Shown piece after piece: positions 25,676 to 32,773 of a DNA stretch of 32,773 nt. Made by a program: the position numbers and the translations under genes. The stretch's first letter is position 1. Each line of letters opens with the position of its first letter. The notes under the pieces were generated by a model. The model ran no database searches and was not told the DNA's origin. It saw only the letters and a program-made list of their open reading frames with translations. Origin of the DNA: Alphaproteobacteria bacterium (GTDB lineage: Bacteria; Pseudomonadota; Alphaproteobacteria; Acetobacterales; Acetobacteraceae); assembly GCA_026400815.1 (NCBI GenBank), contig JAPLOI010000023.1, positions 1-32,773 of the forward strand. The letters run 5' to 3'.

Positions 25676-26569
25676 TCACGCCTTCCCGACCAGCGCCAGG
25701 TACTCCCACACCATCGTCGCCCCGGCCAGCGCGGTGATCTCCGCCACGTCGTAGGCCGGCGCCACTTCCACGATGTCCATGCCGACAAAGCCCAGCCCGC
25801 CGAGCCGCCGCAGGATCGCCAGCGCCTGCCAGGAGGCGAGCCCGCCAATCTCCGGCGTGCCGGTGCCGGGCGCGTGGGCGGGATCGAGCGCATCGATGTC
25901 GAAGCTGAGGTAGCATGGCTGCGCGCCCACTACGGCGCGGATGCGGGCGGCGACCTCGATGGGGCCCATTTCCTGGACGTCCTGCCCGGACAGGATCGTC
26001 ACGCCCTGCCCCACGGTCCAGTCCCACACCTCGCGCTGCACCGGGGAGCGGATGCCCACTTGGATCATGCGGCTTGGGTCCACCAGGCCTTCGCGGATGG
26101 CGTGCCAGAAGACCGAGCCATGGCCGAACACCTGGCCGAAATTGTCTTCCCAGGTATCGACATGCGCATCGAAATGCACCAGCCCCACGGGGTGGCCCAG
26201 CCGGGTCCGCAACGCGCGCAGCAGCGGCAGGGTGATGCCGTGTTCGCCGCCGAGTGCAATCAGGTGCCGCAGCCCGGCGGCCTGGGCCTCGATCGCCGCC
26301 AGCGAGGCGGGAATGTCGCCCAGCGCGATGGCGAAGTCGCCGAGATCGGCGAGATCGAGTGCTGCGGGCTCCACCCAGGAATGCGGGTGGGCGCCATCTA
26401 CCAGCATCCGGCTGGCGCGGCGGATCGCGGCTGGCCCGTCGCGCGTGCCGGCGCGGTTGGTGGTGCCGATATCCAGTGGAATCCCCGCCACGGCGAAGGC
26501 GGCATCGCGATGCGCGCGGGTGACGCCCAGGAAACCGGGCGACGTGGCGAAGGTGGGCGGGCCGGCCAT
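25676..26569 (-). CDS. speB: Agmatinase
   Basis: 297 aa, the usual agmatinase size; hydrolyses agmatine to putrescine and urea using two Mn ions. Metal motifs are GGEHG (107-111), DAHVDTW (134-140), FGHGSVFWHA with His150, and SFDIDALDPAHAPGTGTPE. GTTNRAGTRDGPAAIRRAS near residue 35 is characteristic of agmatinases. The ATG at 26569 has AGGAG 8 bp upstream. It is upstream of ornithine decarboxylase and homospermidine synthase on the same strand, so two routes to putrescine feed one polyamine product. No arginine decarboxylase is in the window. It is divergent from waaA (94-bp gap). Confidence 0.9.
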   Translation of the reverse strand: MAGPPTFATSPGFLGVTRAHRDAAFAVAGIPLDIGTTNRAGTRDGPAAIRRASRMLVDGAHPHSWVEPAALDLADLGDFAIALGDIPASLAAIEAQAAGLRHLIALGGEHGITLPLLRALRTRLGHPVGLVHFDAHVDTWEDNFGQVFGHGSVFWHAIREGLVDPSRMIQVGIRSPVQREVWDWTVGQGVTILSGQDVQEMGPIEVAARIRAVVGAQPCYLSFDIDALDPAHAPGTGTPEIGGLASWQALAILRRLGGLGFVGMDIVEVAPAYDVAEITALAGATMVWEYLALVGKA

Positions 26570-26663
26570 GGCGGGGCTCCTGTTGCCGCCGGTTCGCTAT
26601 CACGCGCCGGCCCTGGATGAACAGGACCTGGATGAAGTGGCGGGGCCATGCTACCGCCCCCGC

Positions 26664-27944
26664 ATGTCCCGCCATCCGATCTGGCGCCTCTATGCCGCGC
26701 TGGCCACGCTTGCGGCCCCGGTGCTGCGGCCGTGGCTGCGCCGGCGCGCGCGGCGTGGCAAGGAGATCGCTGCGCGCCTGCCGGAGCGCGAGGGGATAGA
26801 CCCCACGCCGCGCCCGCCTGGCACGCTGGTGTGGCTGCATGCGGCCAGCGTGGGCGAATCCGTCTCCATCCTGCCGGTGCTGGCTGCCCTGCCGCCCGGG
26901 GTGCAGGTGCTGCTGACCACCGGGACCGTCACCTCCGCGGCACTCATGGCCCGGCGCCTGCCGGAGTTGGGCCTGCAGGACCGGGTGCGGCACCGCTTCG
27001 CCCCGCTGGACGTGCCGCGCTGGGCGGCCCGGTTCCTGGACCACTGGAAGCCGGATGTGGCCGGCTTCGTGGAAAGCGAGGTCTGGCCCAACCAGCTCGC
27101 CGCCTGCCGCGCCCGGGGCATTCCGGTGATGCTGGTGAATGCCCGCATCTCGCCGCGCAGTTTCGCCCGCTGGGTGCGCCGCCCGGCGCTGGCGCGCGAG
27201 TTGTTCGGGGGGTTCGCGTTGGCCCAGGCGCAGTCGCCGGCGGTGGCGGTGCGCCTGCGCGCCCTGGGCGCCCCTGAAGTGCTCGACCAAGGCAACCTGA
27301 AATTCGCCGCCCCGCCGCTGCCGTGCGACGACGCGGAGGTGGCCCGCCTGCGTACCCTGCTCGCCGGTCGCCCGGTCTGGCTGGCCGCCAGCACCAATGC
27401 CGGGGAGGAGGCACTGTTGCTGCCGGTGCATGATGCGCTGGCGGCGCGCTTCCCCGGCCTGCTGACCATCATCGTGCCGCGCCATCCGGAACGGGCGCCG
27501 GAGATCGCGGCGCTGGCGGCCCCGCGCCCTGTTGCCAGGCGCTCCCAGGGCGAGGACCCGCCCACGGAGGCCGGCCTCTGGCTGGCGGATACGCTGGGCG
27601 AACTCGGCCTGTTCTATCGCCTGGTGGGCCATGCCTTCGTTGGCCGCTCCCTGGTGCCGCTGGGCGGCCAGAACCCGATCGAGCCGGCCCTGCTGGGCTG
27701 CGCGGTGGCCGTGGGCCCGCATGTCTTCAACTTCCCGGAAGCGGTGGAGGTGCTGGAGCAGGCCGGCGGGCTGGTTCGCCTGCCGGATGCCGCTGCGCTG
27801 GAAACCTGGATTGCCGGCATGATCGCCGATCCCGACCGGGCGCGGGCCATGGGCGCGGCCGGGCAGGCGGCGATGCGCGGCTTCGAATCCCTGCCCGCCC
27901 GCACCGCGCGCCTGCTGCTGGACCTGGCACATGCGCGCGCCTGA
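26664..27944 (+). CDS. waaA: Kdo transferase WaaA
   Basis: 426 aa, CMP-Kdo:lipid A transferase that adds Kdo to lipid IVA at the inner face of the cytoplasmic membrane. The N-terminus (WRLYAALATLAAPVLRPWL) is a membrane-associating helix. The active-site motif HAASVGE has Glu65; ESEVWPN, the GQGNLKFA-like DQGNLKFA, VPRHPER and GGQNPIEPA follow in the usual GT-B order. The ATG at 26664 (MSRHPIWRL) gives the standard length, though no good ribosome site is seen. lpxK begins inside its last 14 bp, so the lipid A genes are coupled. Confidence 0.94.
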   Translation: MSRHPIWRLYAALATLAAPVLRPWLRRRARRGKEIAARLPEREGIDPTPRPPGTLVWLHAASVGESVSILPVLAALPPGVQVLLTTGTVTSAALMARRLPELGLQDRVRHRFAPLDVPRWAARFLDHWKPDVAGFVESEVWPNQLAACRARGIPVMLVNARISPRSFARWVRRPALARELFGGFALAQAQSPAVAVRLRALGAPEVLDQGNLKFAAPPLPCDDAEVARLRTLLAGRPVWLAASTNAGEEALLLPVHDALAARFPGLLTIIVPRHPERAPEIAALAAPRPVARRSQGEDPPTEAGLWLADTLGELGLFYRLVGHAFVGRSLVPLGGQNPIEPALLGCAVAVGPHVFNFPEAVEVLEQAGGLVRLPDAAALETWIAGMIADPDRARAMGAAGQAAMRGFESLPARTARLLLDLAHARA

Positions 27945-28863
27945 ATTCTGGCAGCGCGACGGGTGGTTGCCCCGCCTGCTCTCCCCGCTGGGTGCGCTCT
28001 ACGCCGCCGCCACGGCCCGGCGTGTCGCCCAGCCCGGCTGGCGCGCACCCGTTCCGGTGCTGTGCATCGGCAACCCCGGCGCCGGCGGCACCGGCAAGAC
28101 CACCGTGGCGCTCGATCTCGCCGCCCGCCTCCAGGCCCGAGGCCACCGCCCCGCCTTCCTCACCCGCGGCTACGGCGCCCGCCTGCCCGGCCCGCTCCAG
28201 GTGGACCCCGCCCGCCACACCGCCGCCGAGGTGGGCGACGAACCCCTGCTCCTGGCCGCCGTCGCCCCCACCTTCCTCGGGGCAGACCGCGCCGCCACAG
28301 CCCGCCTCGCCCTTGCCCAGGACACCACCATCCTGCTGATGGATGATGGGCTGCAGAACCCCACCCTGGAGAAAACCCTCTCCCTGATGCTGATCGACGG
28401 CGCCGCCGGCTTCGGCAACGGCCGCGTGATCCCCGCTGGCCCGCTGCGCGAGCCCGCCGCCGCCGCCGCCGCGCGCTGTGCCGCCGCCATCCTGATTGGG
28501 CCAGACACCACCCTCGCCCTCGCCAGGCTTCCGCCCGGCCTGCCCGTTCTGCGCGCCCGGCTGGTATCCGCCCCGCCGCCGCCCGGCCCCCTGCTCGCCT
28601 TCGCCGGGATCGGCCGGCCGGAGAAATTTCGCGAGACGCTGGAAGCCGCCGGCGGAAATGTCGTTCGCCTCATCCCGTTTCCGGATCACCATCCCTACAC
28701 CGAGGCCGACCTCATCCCCCTGCTGGCCACCGGCGCCACGCTCGTGACCACGCCGAAGGACATGGTTCGCATTCCGCCCGCCCTGCGCCCGCGCATCACC
28801 GCGGTCGGGGTGCGTCTCGCCTGGCTGGACTCGCCCCACCCCTTGCTGGATCGCCTCGCATGA
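27931..28863 (+). CDS. lpxK: Tetraacyldisaccharide 4'-kinase LpxK
   Basis: 310 aa; phosphorylates the 4' position of the lipid A disaccharide precursor, the step before Kdo transfer by WaaA. The P-loop is GNPGAGGTGKTT (47-58), with FLTRGYGAR, VGDEPLLLA and the catalytic pair in MDDGLQNP (138-139) following. Near the C-terminus FAGIGRPEKF and FPDHHPYTEADL are standard. The N-terminal amphipathic segment APEFWQRDGWLPRLLSPLGALY is the membrane contact. It overlaps waaA by 14 bp and the HAD gene by 4 bp (ATGA). Confidence 0.95.
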   Translation: MRAPEFWQRDGWLPRLLSPLGALYAAATARRVAQPGWRAPVPVLCIGNPGAGGTGKTTVALDLAARLQARGHRPAFLTRGYGARLPGPLQVDPARHTAAEVGDEPLLLAAVAPTFLGADRAATARLALAQDTTILLMDDGLQNPTLEKTLSLMLIDGAAGFGNGRVIPAGPLREPAAAAAARCAAAILIGPDTTLALARLPPGLPVLRARLVSAPPPPGPLLAFAGIGRPEKFRETLEAAGGNVVRLIPFPDHHPYTEADLIPLLATGATLVTTPKDMVRIPPALRPRITAVGVRLAWLDSPHPLLDRLA

Positions 28864-29513
28864 CCCGCCCTGCCCTTCTCCTCGACCTCGACGGCACGCT
28901 GATCGATTCCCGCCCTGGCATCGTGGCCAGTATCCGTGCCGCCCTGCAGGATCTCGGCCACGCGCCGGACCCCGCGGAAGACTTCACCTGGATGATCGGA
29001 CCGCCGATGGAGCAGGTGATCGGCGGGGTGCTGGCACGCTGGAACGACGACCGCACCCAGCTCGCGGTGGACCGGTACCGCGCCAACTACACCCGCTTCG
29101 GCCTGACCGGGAACGCGATGTACCCCGGCATCGAGGACGCGGTGCGCAGCCTGGCCGAAACCCACGACCTGTTCCTGTGCACCGCCAAGCGCACCCGCTT
29201 CGCCGTGCCGATCCTGGAGAACCTTGGCCTGGCGCCGCTCTTCCGCGGCATCCACGGCACGGAGGATGACGGCCGGTTCGACGACAAGGCCGTGCTGGCG
29301 CGCTGGATCATCGAAGCCAATTCCCTCACCCGCGCCGCCCTGGCCGGTGACCGACTGCATGATATCGAGGCCGCCCACGCCAACCACATCCCCGCCATCG
29401 GGGCCGGCTGGGGATATGGTGGGCGTGAGGAACTGGAACGGTGCGGGGCGACCGTGGTGCTGGATCATGCGTCGCAGTTGCCTGACGCAGTCAAGCGAGC
29501 GGTTCTTTTTTGA
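28860..29513 (+). CDS. HAD family hydrolase (phosphoglycolate phosphatase-like)
   Basis: 217 aa. Motif I is LDLDGTLIDS with nucleophile Asp9 and acid Asp11; motif II is FLCTAKR; motif III/IV is in DDKAVL and LAGDRLHDIEAAHAN. This is a Gph/PGP-like HAD subfamily I enzyme with a helical cap. The substrate is not certain. It starts on the lpxK stop (ATGA), so it belongs to the waaA-lpxK transcript. The stop codon TGA (29511-29513) and the last residues (AVLF) are supplied by a composite hairpin repeat, suggesting that the original 3' end was replaced or extended by the element. Confidence 0.88.
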   Translation: MTRPALLLDLDGTLIDSRPGIVASIRAALQDLGHAPDPAEDFTWMIGPPMEQVIGGVLARWNDDRTQLAVDRYRANYTRFGLTGNAMYPGIEDAVRSLAETHDLFLCTAKRTRFAVPILENLGLAPLFRGIHGTEDDGRFDDKAVLARWIIEANSLTRAALAGDRLHDIEAAHANHIPAIGAGWGYGGREELERCGATVVLDHASQLPDAVKRAVLF

Positions 29514-29612
29514 AAAAAAGAACCAAAAAACTTTTCTCACTTTGCGCCGGGGCTAGCCTCGGCGCAAATTTATGAAGTCTTTTTTGCTTCTTTTTTCTTC
29601 AGAAAAAAGAAG
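29501..29612. repeat. Composite hairpin repeat, copy 4 (bidirectional terminator-like)
   Basis: Module 1 is at 29501-29524 (GGTTCTTTTTT-GA-AAAAAAAGAACC type), central hairpin at 29541-29568 (TTTGCGCCGGGGCTAGCC / CGGCGCAAA, one G-T pair), module 2 at 29587-29612 (perfect 12-bp CTTCTTTTTTCT / AGAAAAAAGAAG). Order is inverted relative to copy 2 but the parts are the same. It fills the gap between the convergent HAD gene and xseA; the HAD stop is inside module 1 and the xseA stop is 8 bp beyond module 2. Confidence 0.85.
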
Positions 29613-29620
29613 ATGCTTCC

Positions 29621-31147
29621 TTACAGCAGCAGAGACCCCTGCCGGGTGCCGGCTTTCCCCCCATCCGCCGTCGCCCGCACTTCCCCATCCGCCAACCGCA
29701 GCCGCAGCCGGTCGCCGGGCTTGATCGCGCTGGCCGTGGTGATCGGGTGCCCTGCCGCATCGCTCACCAGCGCGAAGCCGCGTTCCAGCACCCTTGTGTA
29801 GGAGAGCGCTTCCAACCCCGCGGAGGCGCCGGCCAGCCGGGCCCGCGCCTCGCGCAGCCCGGCGCGGATCGGCGCGTCGGACAAGCGGGGCAGCACCCGC
29901 GCGGCAGCGGCGGCGCGGCCGGCGACGGCGTGGCGGATCGCGGCCCGGAGCTTCTCGCCGGACAAGAGCAGGGCGGAGCGGCGTTGCGCGAGCAGGCCGG
30001 GGAGGGCCTGGAGCAAGCGGCCACCGCGGTCCTGCAGGGTTTGGCGCGCGCGGGCCAGCAGGCCGGGCAGGTCGGGCATGCCGCGTTCCGCGCGCGCCAG
30101 GGCGGCGCGGCGGGCGGCCAGCAGGTTGGGGAGCGCGAGGAGCAGGCGCTGATGGCGGTCGTCCAGCCGTTGGCGGGCGGTACCCAGGAGGCTGGGCAGG
30201 TCCGGCAGGCCGCGTTCGGCGCGTTGCAGGCGCAGGCGGCGTTCCTGCATCACGCGGTTCAGCGCGCCGGAGAGCCGCGCGCCCTTCTGCTGCAGGTCGG
30301 CGGCGATTTCCACGCGACTGGGCACGGCGAGTTCGGCCGCCGCCGTGGGGGTGGGGGCGCGGCGGTCGGAGGCGAAGTCGATCAGCGTGGTGTCGGTTTC
30401 GTGGCCGACGGCGGAGATCAGCGGGATGGTGCTGGCGGCGGCGGCGCGCACCACGGCTTCGTCGTTGAAGGCCATCAGGTCTTCGAGGCTGCCACCGCCG
30501 CGGGCGACGATGATCACATCTGGCCGCGGGACGGGGCCGCCGGGCTTGAGGCGGGAGAAGCCTTCGATGGCTTCGGCGATGCGCTGGGCGGCGCCCTCCC
30601 CCTGGACCGGGACGGGCCAGAGGATGAGATGGCGCGGGAAGCGGCGGGCCAGGGTGGTCTTGATGTCCTGGATGACGGCGCCCTGGGCGGAGGTGATCAC
30701 GCCGATCACGGTGGGCAGCAGCGGCAGGGGGCGCTTGCGGGCGGGGTCGAACAGGCCTTCCTCGGCCAGGCGCAGGCGCAGCGCCTCGATGCGGGCCAGC
30801 AGGGCGCCGGCGCCGGCGTATTCCATGCGGTCGACGATGAGCTGGTAGGAGGAGCGTTCGCCATAGGAGCTGATCTTGCCTTGGGCGATCACCTCCACCC
30901 CGTTCTCCGGCACCAGGCCGAGGCGCGGGACGGAGAATTTCCAGACCACGCCGGCGATCTTGCCGCCCTCATCCTTCAGCGAGAAGTAGATGTGCCCGCT
31001 GGGATAGCGCTTCAGCTCCGTGATCTCGCCGCGCACGCGGATGCGGCCGAAGGCGCCCTCCAGCGTGCGCTTCACCGCGCCGGAGATCTCCGAGACGCTG
31101 TACTCGGGAACGTTTGAGGTGGTGGGGGGAGCGGCCTGTTCGTCCAT
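29621..31147 (-). CDS. xseA: Exodeoxyribonuclease VII large subunit XseA
   Basis: 508 aa, catalytic subunit of exonuclease VII, which degrades single-stranded DNA. The N-terminal OB-fold (about 12-115) contains VRGEITELKRYPSGHIYFSLKD (in parts). The catalytic domain has LPLLPTVIGVITSAQGAVIQDI, DVIIVARGGGSLEDLMAFNDE and ISAVGHETDTTLIDFASDRRAPTPTAAAE (seen as separate blocks). The long helical region carries two tandem 43-residue repeats (309-350 and 352-393, each starting RAERG(L/M)PDLP), and the C-terminus has the YTRVLERGFALV motif. The family is usually about 400-460 aa, so the extra length lies in the repeats and helices. The ATG at 31147 faces purD divergently with a 48-bp gap. xseB is not in the window. 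Confidence 0.95.
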   Translation of the reverse strand: MDEQAAPPTTSNVPEYSVSEISGAVKRTLEGAFGRIRVRGEITELKRYPSGHIYFSLKDEGGKIAGVVWKFSVPRLGLVPENGVEVIAQGKISSYGERSSYQLIVDRMEYAGAGALLARIEALRLRLAEEGLFDPARKRPLPLLPTVIGVITSAQGAVIQDIKTTLARRFPRHLILWPVPVQGEGAAQRIAEAIEGFSRLKPGGPVPRPDVIIVARGGGSLEDLMAFNDEAVVRAAAASTIPLISAVGHETDTTLIDFASDRRAPTPTAAAELAVPSRVEIAADLQQKGARLSGALNRVMQERRLRLQRAERGLPDLPSLLGTARQRLDDRHQRLLLALPNLLAARRAALARAERGMPDLPGLLARARQTLQDRGGRLLQALPGLLAQRRSALLLSGEKLRAAIRHAVAGRAAAAARVLPRLSDAPIRAGLREARARLAGASAGLEALSYTRVLERGFALVSDAAGHPITTASAIKPGDRLRLRLADGEVRATADGGKAGTRQGSLLL

Positions 31148-31195
31148 CCGCCCACCCTATGCTAGACGGCGCGCGCATTGAAGGAGTCGCGGCCA

Positions 31196-32467
31196 ATGCG
31201 CGTTCTGGTAATCGGTTCCGGCGGGCGTGAGCACGCGTTGTGCTGGAAGCTCGCGGCCTCGCCGCTGCTGACCAGGCTGTGGTGCGCCCCTGGCAACCCC
31301 GGCACCGCCGAACACGCCGAGAACGTGCCGATCGGCGTGCTCGACATCGCCGATCTCGTCCGCTTCGCGCAGGACAACGCTGTTGATCTCGTCGTGCCCG
31401 GCCCGGAGGCGCCGCTGGTGGCGGGCCTTGCCGATGCGATGGGCCTGGCGGGCATCGCCTGCTGCGGCCCCTCCGCTGCCGCCGCGCGGCTGGAAGGCAG
31501 CAAGACCTTCACCAAGGAGGTGGCCGACGCCGCCGGTATCCCGACCGCGCTGTGGGAACGCTTCACCGACGCCGCCGCCGCCCGCGATTTCGTCCGCCGC
31601 CGCGGCGCGCCGATCGTGGTGAAGGCCGATGGCCTGGCCGCCGGCAAGGGCGTGGTGGTGGCCGCCAGCGTGGAGGAAGCCGAAGCCGCGATCACCGAGT
31701 TCATGGAACAGGGCACGCTGGGCGAATCCGGCCACACCCTGGTGATCGAGGAATGCCTGATGGGCGAGGAAGTGAGTGTCTTCGCGCTGTGCGACGGCAC
31801 CACCGCCATTTCGCTGGGCAGCGCGCAGGACCACAAGCGGGTGGGCGATGGCGATACCGGCCCCAACACCGGCGGCATGGGCGCCTATTCCCCGCCGCCG
31901 GCCCTTTCGCCCGCGCTGGAACAGGCGGTGATGCACCGCGTGATCCAGCCGGCGCTCGACGAGATGGCCCGCCAGGGCACCCCCTTCCGCGGCATCCTGT
32001 TCGCCGGCCTGATGCTCACCGCCGATGGCCCCAAGCTGATCGAGTTCAACGTTCGCTTCGGCGACCCGGAATGCCAGGTGATCCTCGCCCGGCTGATGGA
32101 CGACCTGCTGCCCGCCCTGATGGCGGTGTGCGATGGCGAGTTGCGCACCATCTCCCTGCGCTTCCGGCCCGTTGCCGCCCTCGGCGTGGTGATGGCCGCG
32201 CGCGGCTACCCTGGCAGCTATGCCAGGCACACGCCCATCGGCGGCCTGGACCGCGCCGCCGCGCTGCCGGGCGTGACCGTGTTTCAAGCCGGCACGGATA
32301 TGCGCGATGGCCAGCTGGTCAGCGCCGGTGGCCGCGTGCTGACCCTGGTGGGCACCGCGCCGAGCCTGCAGGAGGCGCGCGATGCCGCCTATGCCGCCGT
32401 GGCGGCGGTTGATTGGCCGGAAGGGTTCTGCCGCCAGGATATCGGCTGGCGGGCGCTGAAAGCCTAG
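31196..32467 (+). CDS. purD: Phosphoribosylamine-glycine ligase PurD
   Basis: 423 aa, ATP-grasp ligase making glycinamide ribonucleotide in purine synthesis. The N-terminus is MRVLVIGSGGREHAL; ATP-grasp landmarks are FTKEVADAAGIPT, APIVVKADGLAAGKGVVVA (in parts), EEVSVFALCDG, DHKRVGDGDTGPNTGGMGAY (in parts) and LIEFNVRFGDPE. The ATG at 31196 was chosen over an in-frame ATG 6 codons upstream because AAGGAG lies 9 bp before it and it matches the family start. It is monocistronic here, with a perfect stem-loop over its stop codon and an IS630 element directly behind. Confidence 0.97.
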   Translation: MRVLVIGSGGREHALCWKLAASPLLTRLWCAPGNPGTAEHAENVPIGVLDIADLVRFAQDNAVDLVVPGPEAPLVAGLADAMGLAGIACCGPSAAAARLEGSKTFTKEVADAAGIPTALWERFTDAAAARDFVRRRGAPIVVKADGLAAGKGVVVAASVEEAEAAITEFMEQGTLGESGHTLVIEECLMGEEVSVFALCDGTTAISLGSAQDHKRVGDGDTGPNTGGMGAYSPPPALSPALEQAVMHRVIQPALDEMARQGTPFRGILFAGLMLTADGPKLIEFNVRFGDPECQVILARLMDDLLPALMAVCDGELRTISLRFRPVAALGVVMAARGYPGSYARHTPIGGLDRAAALPGVTVFQAGTDMRDGQLVSAGGRVLTLVGTAPSLQEARDAAYAAVAAVDWPEGFCRQDIGWRALKA

Positions 32468-32507
32468 AGGGATGGCCGACCTGATAGACGGTCGGCCATC
32501 CCTCTAG
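32464..32507 (+). terminator. Stem-loop terminator of purD
   Basis: Perfect 17-bp inverted repeat CTAGAGGGATGGCCGAC / GTCGGCCATCCCTCTAG with a 10-nt loop. The left arm includes the purD stop codon (32465-32467). No T run follows, because the IS630-like element seems to begin at the end of the right arm. Confidence 0.65.
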
Positions 32508-32773
32508 AGCAAAAGCCGTCCGATATGAATCAGATTGGATTCCCCGACGCGGTTGAGATGTGATTCACCGTGCAGGCTGGTCAGGGGGCCAGTATGCATG
32601 GGCAAGCCACTCTCCAATGACCTTCGATCCAGCCTGGTGGCTGCCGTCGCGGGCGGGCTGTCACGCCGAGCCGCCGCTGAGCGCTTCGGTGTGTCGGTAG
32701 CGAGCGCCGTCCGCTGGATGCAAGCCGTCACCACGACGGGTAGCGTCGAGGCGAAGCCGCAAGGTGGCGACAC
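32507..32773 (+). mobile_element. Left part of an IS630-type insertion sequence (partial)
   Basis: An IS630-type transposase gene begins about 90 bp in. IS630 elements insert at TA; a TA lies at 32505-32506 in the last bases of the purD stem-loop, and the following GAGCAAAAGCCGTCCGAT could be the terminal repeat. The other end is outside the window, so the border is inferred. Confidence 0.55.
32598..32773 (+). CDS. IS630-family transposase, N-terminal fragment
   Basis: 58 codons to the window edge, beginning MGKPLSNDLRSSLVAAVAGG and containing a helix-turn-helix SRRAAAERFGVSVASAVRWM (about 22-41), then GSVEAKPQGGD. This is the N-terminal DNA-binding part of the IS630 (Tc1/mariner-like) transposases common in alphaproteobacteria. 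The DDE domain, often made by a frameshifted second frame, lies beyond the window. An alternative ATG is at 32594 in another frame and gives no similarity. Confidence 0.85.
   Translation, partial: MGKPLSNDLRSSLVAAVAGGLSRRAAAERFGVSVASAVRWMQAVTTTGSVEAKPQGGD

Noticed and set aside
22675-25737. Open frame of 1020 codons on the plus strand opposite homospermidine synthase and ornithine decarboxylase
   Set aside because: Low-complexity His/Arg/Gly/Ala translation without family motifs, lying antisense to two clear enzymes; an effect of high GC.
32504-32773. 89-codon minus-strand frame at the right edge
   Set aside because: Antisense to the IS630 transposase start, which has a clear helix-turn-helix.

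Overview
The window is GC-rich, densely packed bacterial chromosome. Most of it is house-keeping metabolism. Its features suggest an alphaproteobacterium, most likely of the Acetobacteraceae/Rhodospirillales type: a fragmented his operon next to hslUV, a DUF2628 gene inside the his operon, homospermidine synthase beside ornithine decarboxylase, a short-form 6-phosphogluconate dehydrogenase, and alphaproteobacterial intergenic repeats. The taxonomic placement is inference from gene content and order. No prophage, defence system, CRISPR array, tRNA or rRNA was seen. The window starts inside an IS5-type transposase gene and ends inside an IS630-type transposase gene, so it may be a whole contig bounded by insertion sequences.

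Left part (1-9650). An IS5-type element has cut off the 3' end of an amidohydrolase gene. That gene is the last of a minus-strand trio: ureohydrolase, DUF3445 heme-dependent N-demethylase-like protein, amidohydrolase. Next comes a minus-strand pentose-phosphate/gluconate operon (gnd, rpiA, gntK), a 74-aa hypothetical gene, a plus-strand Tat-exported PhoX-type phosphatase, and thiC under a clear TPP riboswitch.

Middle part (9680-22150). On the minus strand lie three MFS transporter genes with sufE among them. A LysR regulator is divergent from the last transporter. hslVU follows on the minus strand. Divergent from hslV is a plus-strand histidine operon, hisB-DUF2628-hisH-GNAT-hisA-hisF-hisE-HIT, mostly with 1-4 bp overlaps, ending in tandem hairpins. 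HisE carries an unusual Lys/Ala-rich histone-H1-like N-terminal tail.

Right part (22150-32773). An intergenic repeat island precedes a minus-strand polyamine locus: agmatinase, ornithine decarboxylase, homospermidine synthase. The decarboxylase has a roughly 450-nt leader full of hairpins plus a possible 15-codon leader peptide ending in an Arg-rich stretch. Divergent from it is a lipid A/Kdo gene set (waaA, lpxK) with a HAD phosphatase. Then come xseA (with an internal 43-residue tandem repeat) and purD.

The most unusual non-coding signal is a composite repeat at four places (2727-2875, 7557-7668, 22289-22375, 29501-29612). Full copies carry two A/T-rich hairpins in opposite orientation around a central GC-rich hairpin. 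They sit at operon ends, twice exactly between convergent genes, and in two cases the element itself supplies the stop codon of the neighbouring gene. It looks like a bidirectional terminator that has spread as a repeat.
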